Assembly: GCA_964370095.1 (NCBI GenBank)
Contig: CAYJHJ010000019.1
Span: 1-31,051 of the forward strand
DNA: 31,051 nt
Direction: 5' to 3'
Source of the DNA: CAYJAZ01 sp964370095
GTDB taxonomy: Bacteria > Desulfobacterota > Desulfovibrionia > Desulfovibrionales > Desulfovibrionaceae
Shown here piece after piece: positions 7,274-15,678 of this stretch. Every line of letters begins with the position of its first letter. Within the stretch, counting starts at the first letter, position 1. The notes below the pieces were generated by a model that had not been told where the DNA came from, ran no database searches, and was given only the letters and a program-made list of their open reading frames with translations. A program made the translations under genes and the position numbers.

Positions 7274-7933
7274 ATGACAAATATTAATCCACTTCTTATG
7301 GTTTTTGGGCTGGCAATTCTTGGGCTGGCACCATTTATGCTCATGATGGTTACATCTTATGTGAAAATTGTTGTTGTTACAAGTCTCATAAGAAATGCTC
7401 TTGGTGTGCAGCAAATACCCCCTGCTATGGCATTGAATGGGCTTGCAATTATCTTTACTATTTTTATTATGGCTCCGGTTGCTGAGAATACAGCAGATTT
7501 ACTTCAAAGCCAAACAATAAGTGAACAGCCTTCAATAACAGAAGTTATTCAAGTTGCTGAAAATGTTTCCGGTCCTTTAAGAAATTTTCTTTCAGCAAAC
7601 ACGGATCAAAATACCTTGCGTGCCTTTATGAACACAGCAAAAAGAATTTGGCCGACTGATAAGCATCACACTATAACAGCGGATAATTTATTTATTCTTG
7701 TTCCGGCTTTTAGCATAACCGAGCTTACAAAAGCTTTTCAAATTGGATTTTTGTTATATTTGCCTTTTGTGGCTATAGATTTGATTATTTCAAATATTCT
7801 TCTTGCCATGGGTATGATGATGGTTTCACCAATGACAATTTCTTTGCCTTTTAAGTTGCTTTTATTTGTAACTTTGGACGGCTGGCTGAAAATAAGCCAA
7901 GGCCTACTTTTGAGCTATAAAAATACAATGTAA
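7274..7933 (+). CDS. sctR: T3SS export-gate membrane protein SctR
   Basis: A 219-residue integral membrane protein of the SctR/FliP/YscR family, normal length. Hallmarks visible: LAPFMLMMVTSYVKIVVVTSLIRNALGVQQIPP near residues 17-50, a long central periplasmic region, then FQIGFLLYLPFVAIDLIISNILLAMGMMMVSPMTISLPFKLLLFV. SctR forms the core of the export gate with SctS and SctT. Those genes usually follow directly, but here a STAS-domain gene follows instead. It begins three bases after the sctQ stop codon. Confidence 0.96.
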   Translation: MTNINPLLMVFGLAILGLAPFMLMMVTSYVKIVVVTSLIRNALGVQQIPPAMALNGLAIIFTIFIMAPVAENTADLLQSQTISEQPSITEVIQVAENVSGPLRNFLSANTDQNTLRAFMNTAKRIWPTDKHHTITADNLFILVPAFSITELTKAFQIGFLLYLPFVAIDLIISNILLAMGMMMVSPMTISLPFKLLLFVTLDGWLKISQGLLLSYKNTM

Positions 7934-7953
7934 AAAAATAAAAAGGATTATCT

Positions 7954-8295
7954 ATGCAAATTAACTGTTTAGAAGAAAAAGATGTTTCTATTGTACAAGT
8001 AAGTGGTAGGATGGATGCCACTACGAATGCAGACTTTGAAGAAGCCTGCAAAGAGTTACTTTTAGCTGGAAAATCAAAACTAATTATAAACTTTGAAGAT
8101 TTAGAATATATAAGTTCAGCCGGTCTTCGCGGAATTCTTACTATAGTAAAACTTGCAAAACAGCAAAACTCAAAAATTGTTTTCTGTGCTTTACAGGATA
8201 TGGTAAGCGAAGTTTTTAAAGTTTCCGGTTTCACTTCAATGCTTTCCATTTATCAAAATAAAAATGAAGCACTTCTAAGTATACTTGAAGCATAA
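7954..8295 (+). CDS. STAS-domain anti-anti-sigma factor
   Basis: A 113-residue single STAS domain of the SpoIIAA/RsbV/BtrV type. The pattern VSGRMDATTNADFEEAC, LIINFEDLEYISSAGLRGIL is diagnostic. Ser55 in ISSAGL aligns with the serine phosphorylated in SpoIIAA (Ser58). Such proteins, when dephosphorylated, bind the partner kinase and release its target. The ribosome site AAGGA lies just upstream, 20 bases after sctR, so it is likely co-transcribed with the T3SS genes. The neighbouring GHKL protein is its expected kinase. No PP2C phosphatase is in the window. Confidence 0.88.
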   Translation: MQINCLEEKDVSIVQVSGRMDATTNADFEEACKELLLAGKSKLIINFEDLEYISSAGLRGILTIVKLAKQQNSKIVFCALQDMVSEVFKVSGFTSMLSIYQNKNEALLSILEA

Positions 8296-8318
8296 CATAA
8301 ATATAAAAGAGAATTTTT

Positions 8319-8789
8319 ATGCCCTATATTAACCTTGATGCTAAAATTGAAAGTCTTGAAATCGCAAGAGAATTTCTTCATAAAGTGATTGACCCAAGCT
8401 TTGCAAAAATTTCAATGATGGAACTTGCCATTGAAGAAATTTTAATAAATGTTATCAATTATGCCTATAATGATGTTAAAGATTCTAATTCAATAAAAGA
8501 TGCGGACAAGTTTGGGAAAATTGAATTTGGTCTTAGGAAAATCCGCTTTGACAATCAACCTTATTACGCTATTTGGGTAAAGGATTGGGGAAAATCCTTT
8601 GATCCTTTTGAAGACGTTTCAGAACCTAATATAGACCTTGATGCCGATGATAGGCCAATAGGCGGCCTTGGAATTCATTTGGTAAAAACTGTTTCAAACC
8701 ATCAATGTTATTGCGATGATGAAGGTGCTAATATAGTAGAAGTATACTTCTCACTTTCAGAAGATAGAACGCAAGTATCAGCCAACTAA
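8319..8789 (+). CDS. GHKL serine kinase / anti-sigma factor (SpoIIAB/RsbW/BtrW-like)
   Basis: A 156-residue histidine-kinase-like ATPase domain standing alone. The N box is ELAIEEILINVINYAYND (Glu39/Glu40, Asn44), the G1 box is KDWGKSFDP (Asp89, Gly91) and the G2 box is GGLGIHLVKT (Gly116, Gly118). No sensor or receiver domain is fused, which is typical of partner-switching anti-sigma kinases. It lies 23 bases after the STAS gene. In Bordetella an equivalent BtrW-BtrV pair controls type III secretion and gene expression; by analogy this pair probably regulates this T3SS. Target sigma factor or other binding partner is unknown. Confidence 0.85.
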   Translation: MPYINLDAKIESLEIAREFLHKVIDPSFAKISMMELAIEEILINVINYAYNDVKDSNSIKDADKFGKIEFGLRKIRFDNQPYYAIWVKDWGKSFDPFEDVSEPNIDLDADDRPIGGLGIHLVKTVSNHQCYCDDEGANIVEVYFSLSEDRTQVSAN

Positions 8790-8811
8790 TTTTATAGCTT
8801 TATTTCAAATT

Positions 8812-9522
8812 ATGAAGGCAAGTAATCTTTTTATTCATCTTTTTTTATTTCAATTTTCATTACTGAAAAGTAATAAACTTTTTCTTGCTTTGCTCTTGTC
8901 TTTTTGTGTTTTACAGCCTCAAATTTTATTTTCTCAAATATTGATGCAAGAAAGTAGTGTAGAGTATAAAGAAGCTGAAAAGCTTGTTCCGATTTATAAG
9001 AGTAATGAGGGCTTTATAGACCCGCCTCGCACAGTGAAAAAACAATATAATATGCTTCAAGAGATTGATGTTTACACACTTTCACCTTATGCAAAGCTTT
9101 TGCTTATGAATCATATGGTAGATGTTCGAATATATAAAGACCTTGCTAGCTCTGAAATTGACTGGGATTCTATTGCTTCACTTGCAAGCAAAAAGCACGG
9201 CCTTCAAAAAGAGCTTATTCTTGCGGTTATTCAAACTGAATCAAATTTTATTGCAGATGCAACCTCCCGCGTTGGAGCACAAGGAGCTATGCAAATTATG
9301 CCGCAAACTGCAAAAGAATTAGGGCTTGAGGATCCGTTTAACGCTTCTGAAAATGTTGATGCAGGCACACGCTACCTCAAGGCACAAATTGAAAGATTTC
9401 AAGATATTGAATTAGCTTTAGCCGCTTATAATGCTGGGCCGGGGAATGTTATTAAATATAATGGAATTCCGCCTTTTGAAGAAACACAAAATTTTGTGAA
9501 AAAAGTGCTGTCTCATCTATAG
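8812..9522 (+). CDS. Secreted SLT-type lytic transglycosylase
   Basis: A 236-residue protein with an SLT/goose-lysozyme-like domain at about 130-225. Catalytic Glu143 lies in AVIQTESNF, followed by GAQGAMQIMPQTAKELG and LALAAYNAGPGNV, the three conserved motifs. The N-terminus has two closely spaced hydrophobic stretches (about 6-18 and 23-41); the second, ending near FSQ, looks like the working signal peptide. A shorter native start may therefore exist, and no strong ribosome site precedes 8812. It would cleave peptidoglycan in the periplasm. Its place inside a T3SS block suggests it opens the cell wall for injectisome assembly, like IpgF/EtgA. Confidence 0.87.
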   Translation: MKASNLFIHLFLFQFSLLKSNKLFLALLLSFCVLQPQILFSQILMQESSVEYKEAEKLVPIYKSNEGFIDPPRTVKKQYNMLQEIDVYTLSPYAKLLLMNHMVDVRIYKDLASSEIDWDSIASLASKKHGLQKELILAVIQTESNFIADATSRVGAQGAMQIMPQTAKELGLEDPFNASENVDAGTRYLKAQIERFQDIELALAAYNAGPGNVIKYNGIPPFEETQNFVKKVLSHL

Positions 9523-9535
9523 TCAAGGATTTTTT

Positions 9536-10642
9536 ATGAAAAAGCATACTATTTTTCTTTTTACTTGGATTATCTTTTTTGCTTTACACTCTTTTTGTCA
9601 AGCTAAAATCCGTATTGCATATATTGAAGGCGGTGAATTTGAAGACTATAGGTTGATTCTTGACGGAACAGCACGTGAATTACAAAGTTTTGGAATTATA
9701 GAAAATGGTAATGCAAAACTTTCACCTGGTTTTAGCAGTGAAGAGCTTTGGACTTGGCTTTCGGAAAATGCTAAAGGCTCTAAACTTGAATTTGTAAAAG
9801 ATGCATATTATTCAGGGGACTGGGATGCACAAAAACAGAAAGAAAATATTTTAAACCTTGAAAAACGCATACAAGAAAAAAATGATATTGACCTTATTTT
9901 TGCTTTTGGAACAGTTGCAGGAATTGATGTAATAAAAAATATAAAAAATGTTAATATCATGAGCATGTCAACAACTGATCCTGTAGCAACAGGAATAAGT
10001 AAATCTGCCGAAGATTCGGGTAATGATTACATACATGCCACCATAGAGCCGGATCTTTATCTTAAACAATTAACTTTATTTCATAATATTTTTCAGTTTG
10101 AAAATATGGGAATTTGCTTTGAAAATTCAGAAAGCGGAAAAGGCAGTATTGCCTATGACGCTATAAAAGATGCTGCAAGTAAAATTGGCTTTAACCTTAT
10201 CGAGGGCGAAATTCCTGTTTTGAATAACAGCTTTAATAATATTGATTTGCGAATACAATGCCATGAAGAGCTTGCTCCTCAAGTTGATGCCATGTATCTT
10301 ACTTTTGGGGTTGGCAATCAACGTGTTAGATATATTGAATTACTACAGCCTTTTATTGACTATAGAGTGCCAACTTTTTCTCAAGCCGGCCCACAAGATG
10401 TGGAGCATGGGGCTTTGCTGAGCATGGCTGCAATTGATTTTACCTCTATGGGTGCATTTGAAGCAAATGTAATAAAAGAAATTATTGATGGAAAAAAACC
10501 TCGTGAAATTAGCCAAATATATATTGGGCGTTCAAGTATTGCTGTGAATTTACGCATGGCTATGGAAATTGGTTGGGATCTTTCTTTTGAACTTTTGGCA
10601 GCTGTAGATGTTATTTATAGTCAGATTTCAAACGATGAATAA
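9536..10642 (+). CDS. Periplasmic ABC-type substrate-binding protein (ABC_sub_bind / PF04392-like), orphan
   Basis: A 368-residue protein with a Sec signal peptide (about 1-23, ending SFCQA before KIRIAYIEGG). The body looks like the two-lobe periplasmic-binding fold of the TrpX/PF04392 family: YRLILDGTARELQ, IDLIFAFGTVAGIDVIKN, NIMSMSTTDPVATGI, VDAMYLTFGVGNQRV and a late GALLSMAAIDFTSMGAFEANVIKEIIDGKKP, the characteristic end of the family. Normally permease and ATPase genes follow; none does here. The gene sits between the lytic transglycosylase and the secretion chaperone on the same strand. Ligand unknown; it may sense rather than transport. Confidence 0.72.
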   Translation: MKKHTIFLFTWIIFFALHSFCQAKIRIAYIEGGEFEDYRLILDGTARELQSFGIIENGNAKLSPGFSSEELWTWLSENAKGSKLEFVKDAYYSGDWDAQKQKENILNLEKRIQEKNDIDLIFAFGTVAGIDVIKNIKNVNIMSMSTTDPVATGISKSAEDSGNDYIHATIEPDLYLKQLTLFHNIFQFENMGICFENSESGKGSIAYDAIKDAASKIGFNLIEGEIPVLNNSFNNIDLRIQCHEELAPQVDAMYLTFGVGNQRVRYIELLQPFIDYRVPTFSQAGPQDVEHGALLSMAAIDFTSMGAFEANVIKEIIDGKKPREISQIYIGRSSIAVNLRMAMEIGWDLSFELLAAVDVIYSQISNDE

Positions 10643-10679
10643 ATGCGTTAATTCGATTAATCAGTAATGAGGATTTTTT

Positions 10680-11243
10680 ATGAGCACATATGAAACTATT
10701 TGGGGTTGGGTAAAAGATCTAGAAATCAATAGCATTCCCTTGCCTGATGGAAATGGGCAATGCAGTGTAGCTCTTGGTGATGATTTTGTTTTAAATCTTG
10801 TGGTTAACCCAAAACCAGAAGCAAATATTGAAGATTCGCTTTATCTATATATACCTATTTTTCATATTGATGTGAGTGAGCATAGCATTACTTCTGAAAA
10901 AAAACTCAAAATGCTCACTTATATCGCAAAGCAAAACCTTCCGGGAATTCTTCCAAGCGGCTTTAGAATCGGTTTTTTGGAAGAATCACATTTCTTTATT
11001 CTTTCTGCACGCTATGATGGAACAAAGCTTGCAAGTATTGATTTGCAAAATAATATTAGCCAACTTTCTTCTCATGCTTATATACACAGGGATATGCTTA
11101 GAAAGATTGCTCTTGATAAAATTGAAGTAAGCGACAATTTAATTGGCAATCATAGCAATAATTCCATAAAAGAAGAAAATGATGCACAAAACATGGATTT
11201 GCTGCATGCATACATGCAAGTTAATTCAGGTATTAAATTATAA
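10680..11243 (+). CDS. CesT-like T3SS chaperone
   Basis: A 187-residue cytoplasmic protein with the alpha-beta-beta-beta-alpha-beta-beta-alpha pattern of class I secretion chaperones: N-terminal amphipathic helix (YETIWGWVKDLE), strands CSVALGDDFVLNLVV and DSLYLYIPIFHID, helix KLKMLTYIAKQNL, strands GFRIGFLEESHFFILSARYD, and final helix ISQLSSHAYIHRDMLRKI. A ~40-residue polar tail is extra. A cognate effector gene directly downstream is usual for this family, and the next gene, 43 bases away, encodes a very large candidate secreted protein. Confidence 0.65.
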   Translation: MSTYETIWGWVKDLEINSIPLPDGNGQCSVALGDDFVLNLVVNPKPEANIEDSLYLYIPIFHIDVSEHSITSEKKLKMLTYIAKQNLPGILPSGFRIGFLEESHFFILSARYDGTKLASIDLQNNISQLSSHAYIHRDMLRKIALDKIEVSDNLIGNHSNNSIKEENDAQNMDLLHAYMQVNSGIKL

Positions 11244-11286
11244 TTTTGCTTTAGTTCAAACTTTATGTTTCATGAGGAGTATATAT

Positions 11287-14200
11287 ATGGCTCAAATAAG
11301 TGCAAGCACAATTACAAGGCCTATAGATGATGGCACAGTTGAAGTAACAGATTCTCCTGTTGAAAGCACGCCGGCAAGCCCTTCTGAAGCTTCGCCTTTG
11401 CATGAAGCATTGCCAAGAGAAGCAATAGGCCTAGAATTTACAAGCGATGCTTCAGCAGCTGGCTCTGTGCTTCCTGAAAGCATTTTAACAGCACTTGAAA
11501 GTGAAGATGAAACCCCTTCAAGCCGCACAATAGAGCATGAAGCAACCTTTCATATGTTTGATGGCGTCAGTGATGAAATAAGAACTTTTAAAGGAAATGC
11601 TTTTGCCTTTGTTAAAGCTCCTTCAACTTATGAAAAGATTTTATCTTTATTGGAAGATACAAGCATAGCAGGCCTTTCACAAAGAAATGTTGATAAGCTA
11701 AAAAGTGCTTTGGCTAATGTTGTAAGGTTTAGTGATAAGAAAAAGATCGTTGAGGATCCACACATTCAGATTAGCCGTATAATCGGTAGAATCAAAATGG
11801 ATATGGTTTCACATGGTAATACACTCCTTAGGGCTGAAGGCAGAGCCGAAGAAATGCAAAAACAAGAATTTAGTTTTACAAATTTTTTTCATCGTGTAGG
11901 CAAAAAATTTGAAAAGCATGGCTTTATTCATGCCATAAAAACCATAGGCACTTCCTTTCACAGGGCTTATTTTACAGATAAGCAGCAAGAACTTTTTCAA
12001 GCTCTTTCAAAGCTAAGCAGTGAAAGCATTAAAGAGGCCAGGCTTGAAAGTTTGCACCATATACTTTCAACATTAAGCTCTTCTATTGATGAGGCAATGG
12101 AAAGAATAGCACAAGGTGGCACACATGCAAATCCGCATATCATCATTACTTCAATCCATAGGCAAATTAATCGCTTAGAAAGCCTTTATAAAAGTGAGGA
12201 TTTCAACAGTAAATTATTTTCCGGATTTGCTTCTGTAAGTGAAAATTTAAGAAATAGCATCATGCCAAAATTATATGAAGCTTTGGGAAGAAGTTTAACA
12301 ACTAAAATCGATGCTTTGCCTCAAAGTGATGAAATGACAGGCGAAAGAAAAACAATGCTTAGAAATACTTTGTATAATATGTTTTCTACAGCCTATCTTG
12401 ATGATTCTATGCTTGAATTTGTTGAAGCTGCAAAAAATCTTGATAGTGAAGTTTTTACAGCGCTTCTTACCACATATCAAACTGCATTAGATGCCATTAA
12501 GAATAAAGATATTGATGCAAAAGGAAAACAAAAATCTTTAGAAAGTGCTTATTTTGCTCTTGATAAAGTATTTGGCAAAAATCCGCAGCTTGAGAAAACT
12601 CTTATATCATTAAAGCAATATCTTTCAACTTCATTAGTCAACGAAAGTCGAGTAAGCCCTCAGGAAAGAAAAAGACTTTTAGAAATAGAAAACATAAATA
12701 TTCAAAATCAGCATGCTTTTTCTCATCTTTCTTCATTTCTTTTGGCAGACTTAGATGAAAAAACATTAGAATTTGCCGGCTTAGAGCCACCGGTAAATCC
12801 GCAAGATATAACTGAAGAGCATCTTTTTTCTTTTATAAATAATCGCCCTGCAAGTGCAACTTTTTCTTATGATATTTTAACTCTCACAAGTCTTTTCATG
12901 TATTTAAAATTCAAAAATCCAACTATGGGTATTGATGATATAAAAGCAAAGCTTCCAAAAAGCTTGCATGATCTTGCTTCAAGAATTTATTCAGAACTTC
13001 CAGAAGGACCTGTTTTGGAAAAAAATCGAGTGAACACAATCTTAGCTAAGCTTATGTTCGACACCCAGACTCATTATATGGAATTGCTTGGCTTAATCCC
13101 GGCATTGAATAGGGCTGAGATGACTGACCCTGAAAAAGTTGAAAGCCATGGAAGAAAAGCCTTAAACAGAAATATTTTTGCAATTTTAAGCCCAATGTTT
13201 AGTGAAGACTTGATAAAGGAAATGGGGCTAACCCAGCCAATAAACCACTTGGAAATAGACGAAAGCAATTGGCTTCAATTGCTGGTTGAGAATAAAGATC
13301 TTAATTTTGCTCAACAAAAGTTAGCTTTTATTGCATTTTTAAATCAAGCTCAAGCACATAAACTTGAACTTTCACAAGAACTTCTTACTTTGATGCTTCC
13401 TGAAGAATTTAAATCTCAGGTGGAAGATGTTATTGTAAGTTTAGGTGATTTGAAATCTATAGACACTCAAAAGCTTATGGACTTAGCTAAAGAAACTTTT
13501 GATAGTGTTGCCACACCTGTTTCCAAAGAATTTCTTGACAGTGAAACTATTCAAAGCACATTGGCAAGCCAGCTCACACTATTCTTAACTAATTCATTTA
13601 ACCTTAACCCAACTCAGGTTCGTGATACAGATTCTCTTGTTGCCGCCTTCAAGCAAATCCACAGTGAAGGCTATTCTATAGCAGGCGATAGCACAAAAGA
13701 CTTGTTGGAACATTTAAGCCATAGTCCACGAGTAAAGCTGCAAGGTGCTCCTTTAAACCCGTCAGATTATGATATCTATCATAGAAAGAGAATTTCTGTA
13801 AAAGAATATAGAAGATACTTGGAATTATTCAGTAAAAGTGATTCTGACCTTAAAAAAGAATTTGAGTCGGAGCATGGCTTACCAGCTAAAGAGCTTATAG
13901 TTCCCTTTATAAAACAACACAGCGATTTATTTAATCTTGCTTTTTTACTTACATTTAAACAAATTCGTGCCGAAAATCCTTTTGCAAAGCACGAAGAAGC
14001 AATAAGTGATATTTTTAAATCGCCTGAGCATATTTCCTTTTTGAAAAATTCCTTTTTATCTTTAGGAATTAAGGAAGAAGAAATAGATGGACTTATGAAA
14101 ATTGCTCAATTTGCTGCTGATAGAAAGGAAAGTTTTTACATACCTCATACCCACAAAAAAAGTCTTTTTGATACCGCTTTATATTGGCAACTCCATGTTC

Positions 14201-15294
14201 CATTTTCTGCGAAAGGTGATTTTGTATATTATGATGACCGGAAGGATACTCATTTTCTTTCTGAGTTTAATAGGCGCTATGGCGAAGGAAGAAAGCTTCA
14301 AATTATTGCTTCCTCTACTCCCTCACTTGTAAAATTGTATGAAGATTATAAAATCCATCAAAAAGTACGTAGAGAAGTTGGAACTTTGTACAGGGCGGAC
14401 TCAAGCAAAGTTGTTCGCTTCCCCTATCCTTTTACAACCAGCTCACAAAGCCACGATGAAGCATCACTTGAACAAAAATATTTTGAAGCTACGATTGAAA
14501 AAAATTCCGAAGGCAATATTGTGGTTCATGTATCTAAAAAGATGGCTGAGCTTTTAGGGCTTGACAATGGGCAAATAACTCCAAATCAGCTTGGAATTGA
14601 AATTCAGCAAAGAAATGTGCCAAGCACAAGCTTTACTTTTTCTGATGAAGAAAATGCAAGCTTTTTCTTTGAAAGGCTTTTAACCGGAAATTTAAGAATA
14701 GATGAAAGAAATAAATTGATTGGAAGCCCCATGTATGATGATAATAACTTCTACTTTATGGCTATGGTTGATGGAAAGCCTATAGTTCGCACACTTTCTG
14801 CAGCCAGATTAAGCAATTCTTCTCAAACAATAGCCAAAACAGACAGCCAAGACGGCTCAAGCTTTATTATACACAGTAGTGGCACAGCAAAATCTTTTGT
14901 TTATTCAAAAAAACCTAAACTTCAAAGAGTGATTATGCGCTTGCAAAAAAATGCAGACAGAACTAAGCCAAATATAAATCATTTTACCTTTTCTTATACT
15001 GCAAAAGCCATCTATTCAAAAATAACTGGAGAGCTGGAAGACGTGCAGCTTGCTATAAGCTTTAAACCTCATTATCACTCTCACGGTGATTTGAGAGTTG
15101 TTGCAAGACATTTTAGAGAAATGTATGGCGCTCCTGCAGAAAAAGGAAAAAAAGTAAGTCTTGCAAGAAGACTCTTACGCTTAGGCAGTGAACAAACAGG
15201 AGGAGCAAGGCTTTACCATTCTTATATTCAAAGTGCAAACCAAAATCCTGCAATGCTAAGCTCAATTATTTCTGATTTTGCACACTATGGCTAA
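11287..15294 (+). CDS. Giant candidate T3SS-secreted effector, unknown domains
   Basis: A 1335-residue protein with the ATG at 11287, which has GAGGAG at 11274-11279 eight bases upstream; an in-frame ATG at 11179 lies inside the chaperone gene and is not preferred. The N-terminal ~80 residues are Ser/Thr/Pro/Ala-rich and acidic (start MAQISASTITRPIDDGT) with no Sec signal, as in T3SS export signals. The middle (about 250-950) is soluble and mostly helical. The C-terminal ~350 residues are richer in strands and aromatic residues (HSHGDLRVVARHFREMYG). No transmembrane helices or catalytic motif are recognised. A related block seems duplicated at 12709-12999 and 13165-13443. The secreted role is inferred from the upstream chaperone and operon; no family recognised. 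Confidence 0.65.
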   Translation: MAQISASTITRPIDDGTVEVTDSPVESTPASPSEASPLHEALPREAIGLEFTSDASAAGSVLPESILTALESEDETPSSRTIEHEATFHMFDGVSDEIRTFKGNAFAFVKAPSTYEKILSLLEDTSIAGLSQRNVDKLKSALANVVRFSDKKKIVEDPHIQISRIIGRIKMDMVSHGNTLLRAEGRAEEMQKQEFSFTNFFHRVGKKFEKHGFIHAIKTIGTSFHRAYFTDKQQELFQALSKLSSESIKEARLESLHHILSTLSSSIDEAMERIAQGGTHANPHIIITSIHRQINRLESLYKSEDFNSKLFSGFASVSENLRNSIMPKLYEALGRSLTTKIDALPQSDEMTGERKTMLRNTLYNMFSTAYLDDSMLEFVEAAKNLDSEVFTALLTTYQTALDAIKNKDIDAKGKQKSLESAYFALDKVFGKNPQLEKTLISLKQYLSTSLVNESRVSPQERKRLLEIENINIQNQHAFSHLSSFLLADLDEKTLEFAGLEPPVNPQDITEEHLFSFINNRPASATFSYDILTLTSLFMYLKFKNPTMGIDDIKAKLPKSLHDLASRIYSELPEGPVLEKNRVNTILAKLMFDTQTHYMELLGLIPALNRAEMTDPEKVESHGRKALNRNIFAILSPMFSEDLIKEMGLTQPINHLEIDESNWLQLLVENKDLNFAQQKLAFIAFLNQAQAHKLELSQELLTLMLPEEFKSQVEDVIVSLGDLKSIDTQKLMDLAKETFDSVATPVSKEFLDSETIQSTLASQLTLFLTNSFNLNPTQVRDTDSLVAAFKQIHSEGYSIAGDSTKDLLEHLSHSPRVKLQGAPLNPSDYDIYHRKRISVKEYRRYLELFSKSDSDLKKEFESEHGLPAKELIVPFIKQHSDLFNLAFLLTFKQIRAENPFAKHEEAISDIFKSPEHISFLKNSFLSLGIKEEEIDGLMKIAQFAADRKESFYIPHTHKKSLFDTALYWQLHVPFSAKGDFVYYDDRKDTHFLSEFNRRYGEGRKLQIIASSTPSLVKLYEDYKIHQKVRREVGTLYRADSSKVVRFPYPFTTSSQSHDEASLEQKYFEATIEKNSEGNIVVHVSKKMAELLGLDNGQITPNQLGIEIQQRNVPSTSFTFSDEENASFFFERLLTGNLRIDERNKLIGSPMYDDNNFYFMAMVDGKPIVRTLSAARLSNSSQTIAKTDSQDGSSFIIHSSGTAKSFVYSKKPKLQRVIMRLQKNADRTKPNINHFTFSYTAKAIYSKITGELEDVQLAISFKPHYHSHGDLRVVARHFREMYGAPAEKGKKVSLARRLLRLGSEQTGGARLYHSYIQSANQNPAMLSSIISDFAHYG

Positions 15295-15316
15295 ATTTAT
15301 GAAGTAAAAGTTAGAA

Positions 15317-15553
15317 TTATAATTTATTCACCTTTGTTCCTGCATAGGTGAAGCTTCCCTTTACCATGCTGTAAAAAGAACCCTTGTCAATACCAATAGG
15401 CTTGCCGCAAAGGCAGAAAATTTTGCCATCACGCTCTAAAACTTCATAAAGTTTCTTTATACGCTCTTTATGGCAACGAACAACTTCGCCTTGTCCAAGC
15501 TTTTGATACTTCCATAACTTGCGGCGGCATGCCGCACACTTTACTGTTAACAT
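15317..15553 (-). CDS. Small Cys-rich (zinc-ribbon-like) hypothetical protein
   Basis: A 78-residue basic protein with CAAC (Cys6/Cys9), an isolated Cys27 and CLC (Cys47/Cys49), a spacing that could bind one zinc ion. The rest is Lys/Arg-rich (KERIKKLYEVLERDGK) and ends GTKVNKL. No ribosome-binding site is obvious before the ATG. It is convergent with the giant effector gene, whose stop is 22 bases away with no terminator between. Function unknown; nucleic-acid binding is only a possibility. Confidence 0.6.
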   Translation of the reverse strand: MLTVKCAACRRKLWKYQKLGQGEVVRCHKERIKKLYEVLERDGKIFCLCGKPIGIDKGSFYSMVKGSFTYAGTKVNKL

Positions 15554-15618
15554 AAAAATAATATATTAAAGATTAAAAAAATTTGCAATACATAACTTTA
15601 TAAATTTTTTGTAAAATA

Positions 15619-15657
15619 TTTAATAAAAAAAGGGATTATGATAAACATAATCCCTTT
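15619..15657 (-). terminator. Intrinsic terminator of the chemoreceptor gene
   Basis: A perfect 12-base inverted repeat (AAAGGGATTATG at 15629-15640, CATAATCCCTTT at 15646-15657) has a five-base loop. On the - strand it is followed by a T-rich stretch (TTTTATTAAAT). It lies 22 bases past the stop of the gene ending at 15679. Confidence 0.85.
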
Positions 15658-15678
15658 GATTTTATTTACTGCTAAATA

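Noticed and set aside
7851..8249. 132-codon reverse-strand frame across the end of sctR and the STAS gene
   Set aside because: Antisense shadow of two well-supported genes, without motif or ribosome site.
11179..11286. In-frame ATG that would extend the giant protein by 36 residues
   Set aside because: It lies inside the chaperone gene without a ribosome site; GAGGAG with correct spacing precedes the ATG at 11287.
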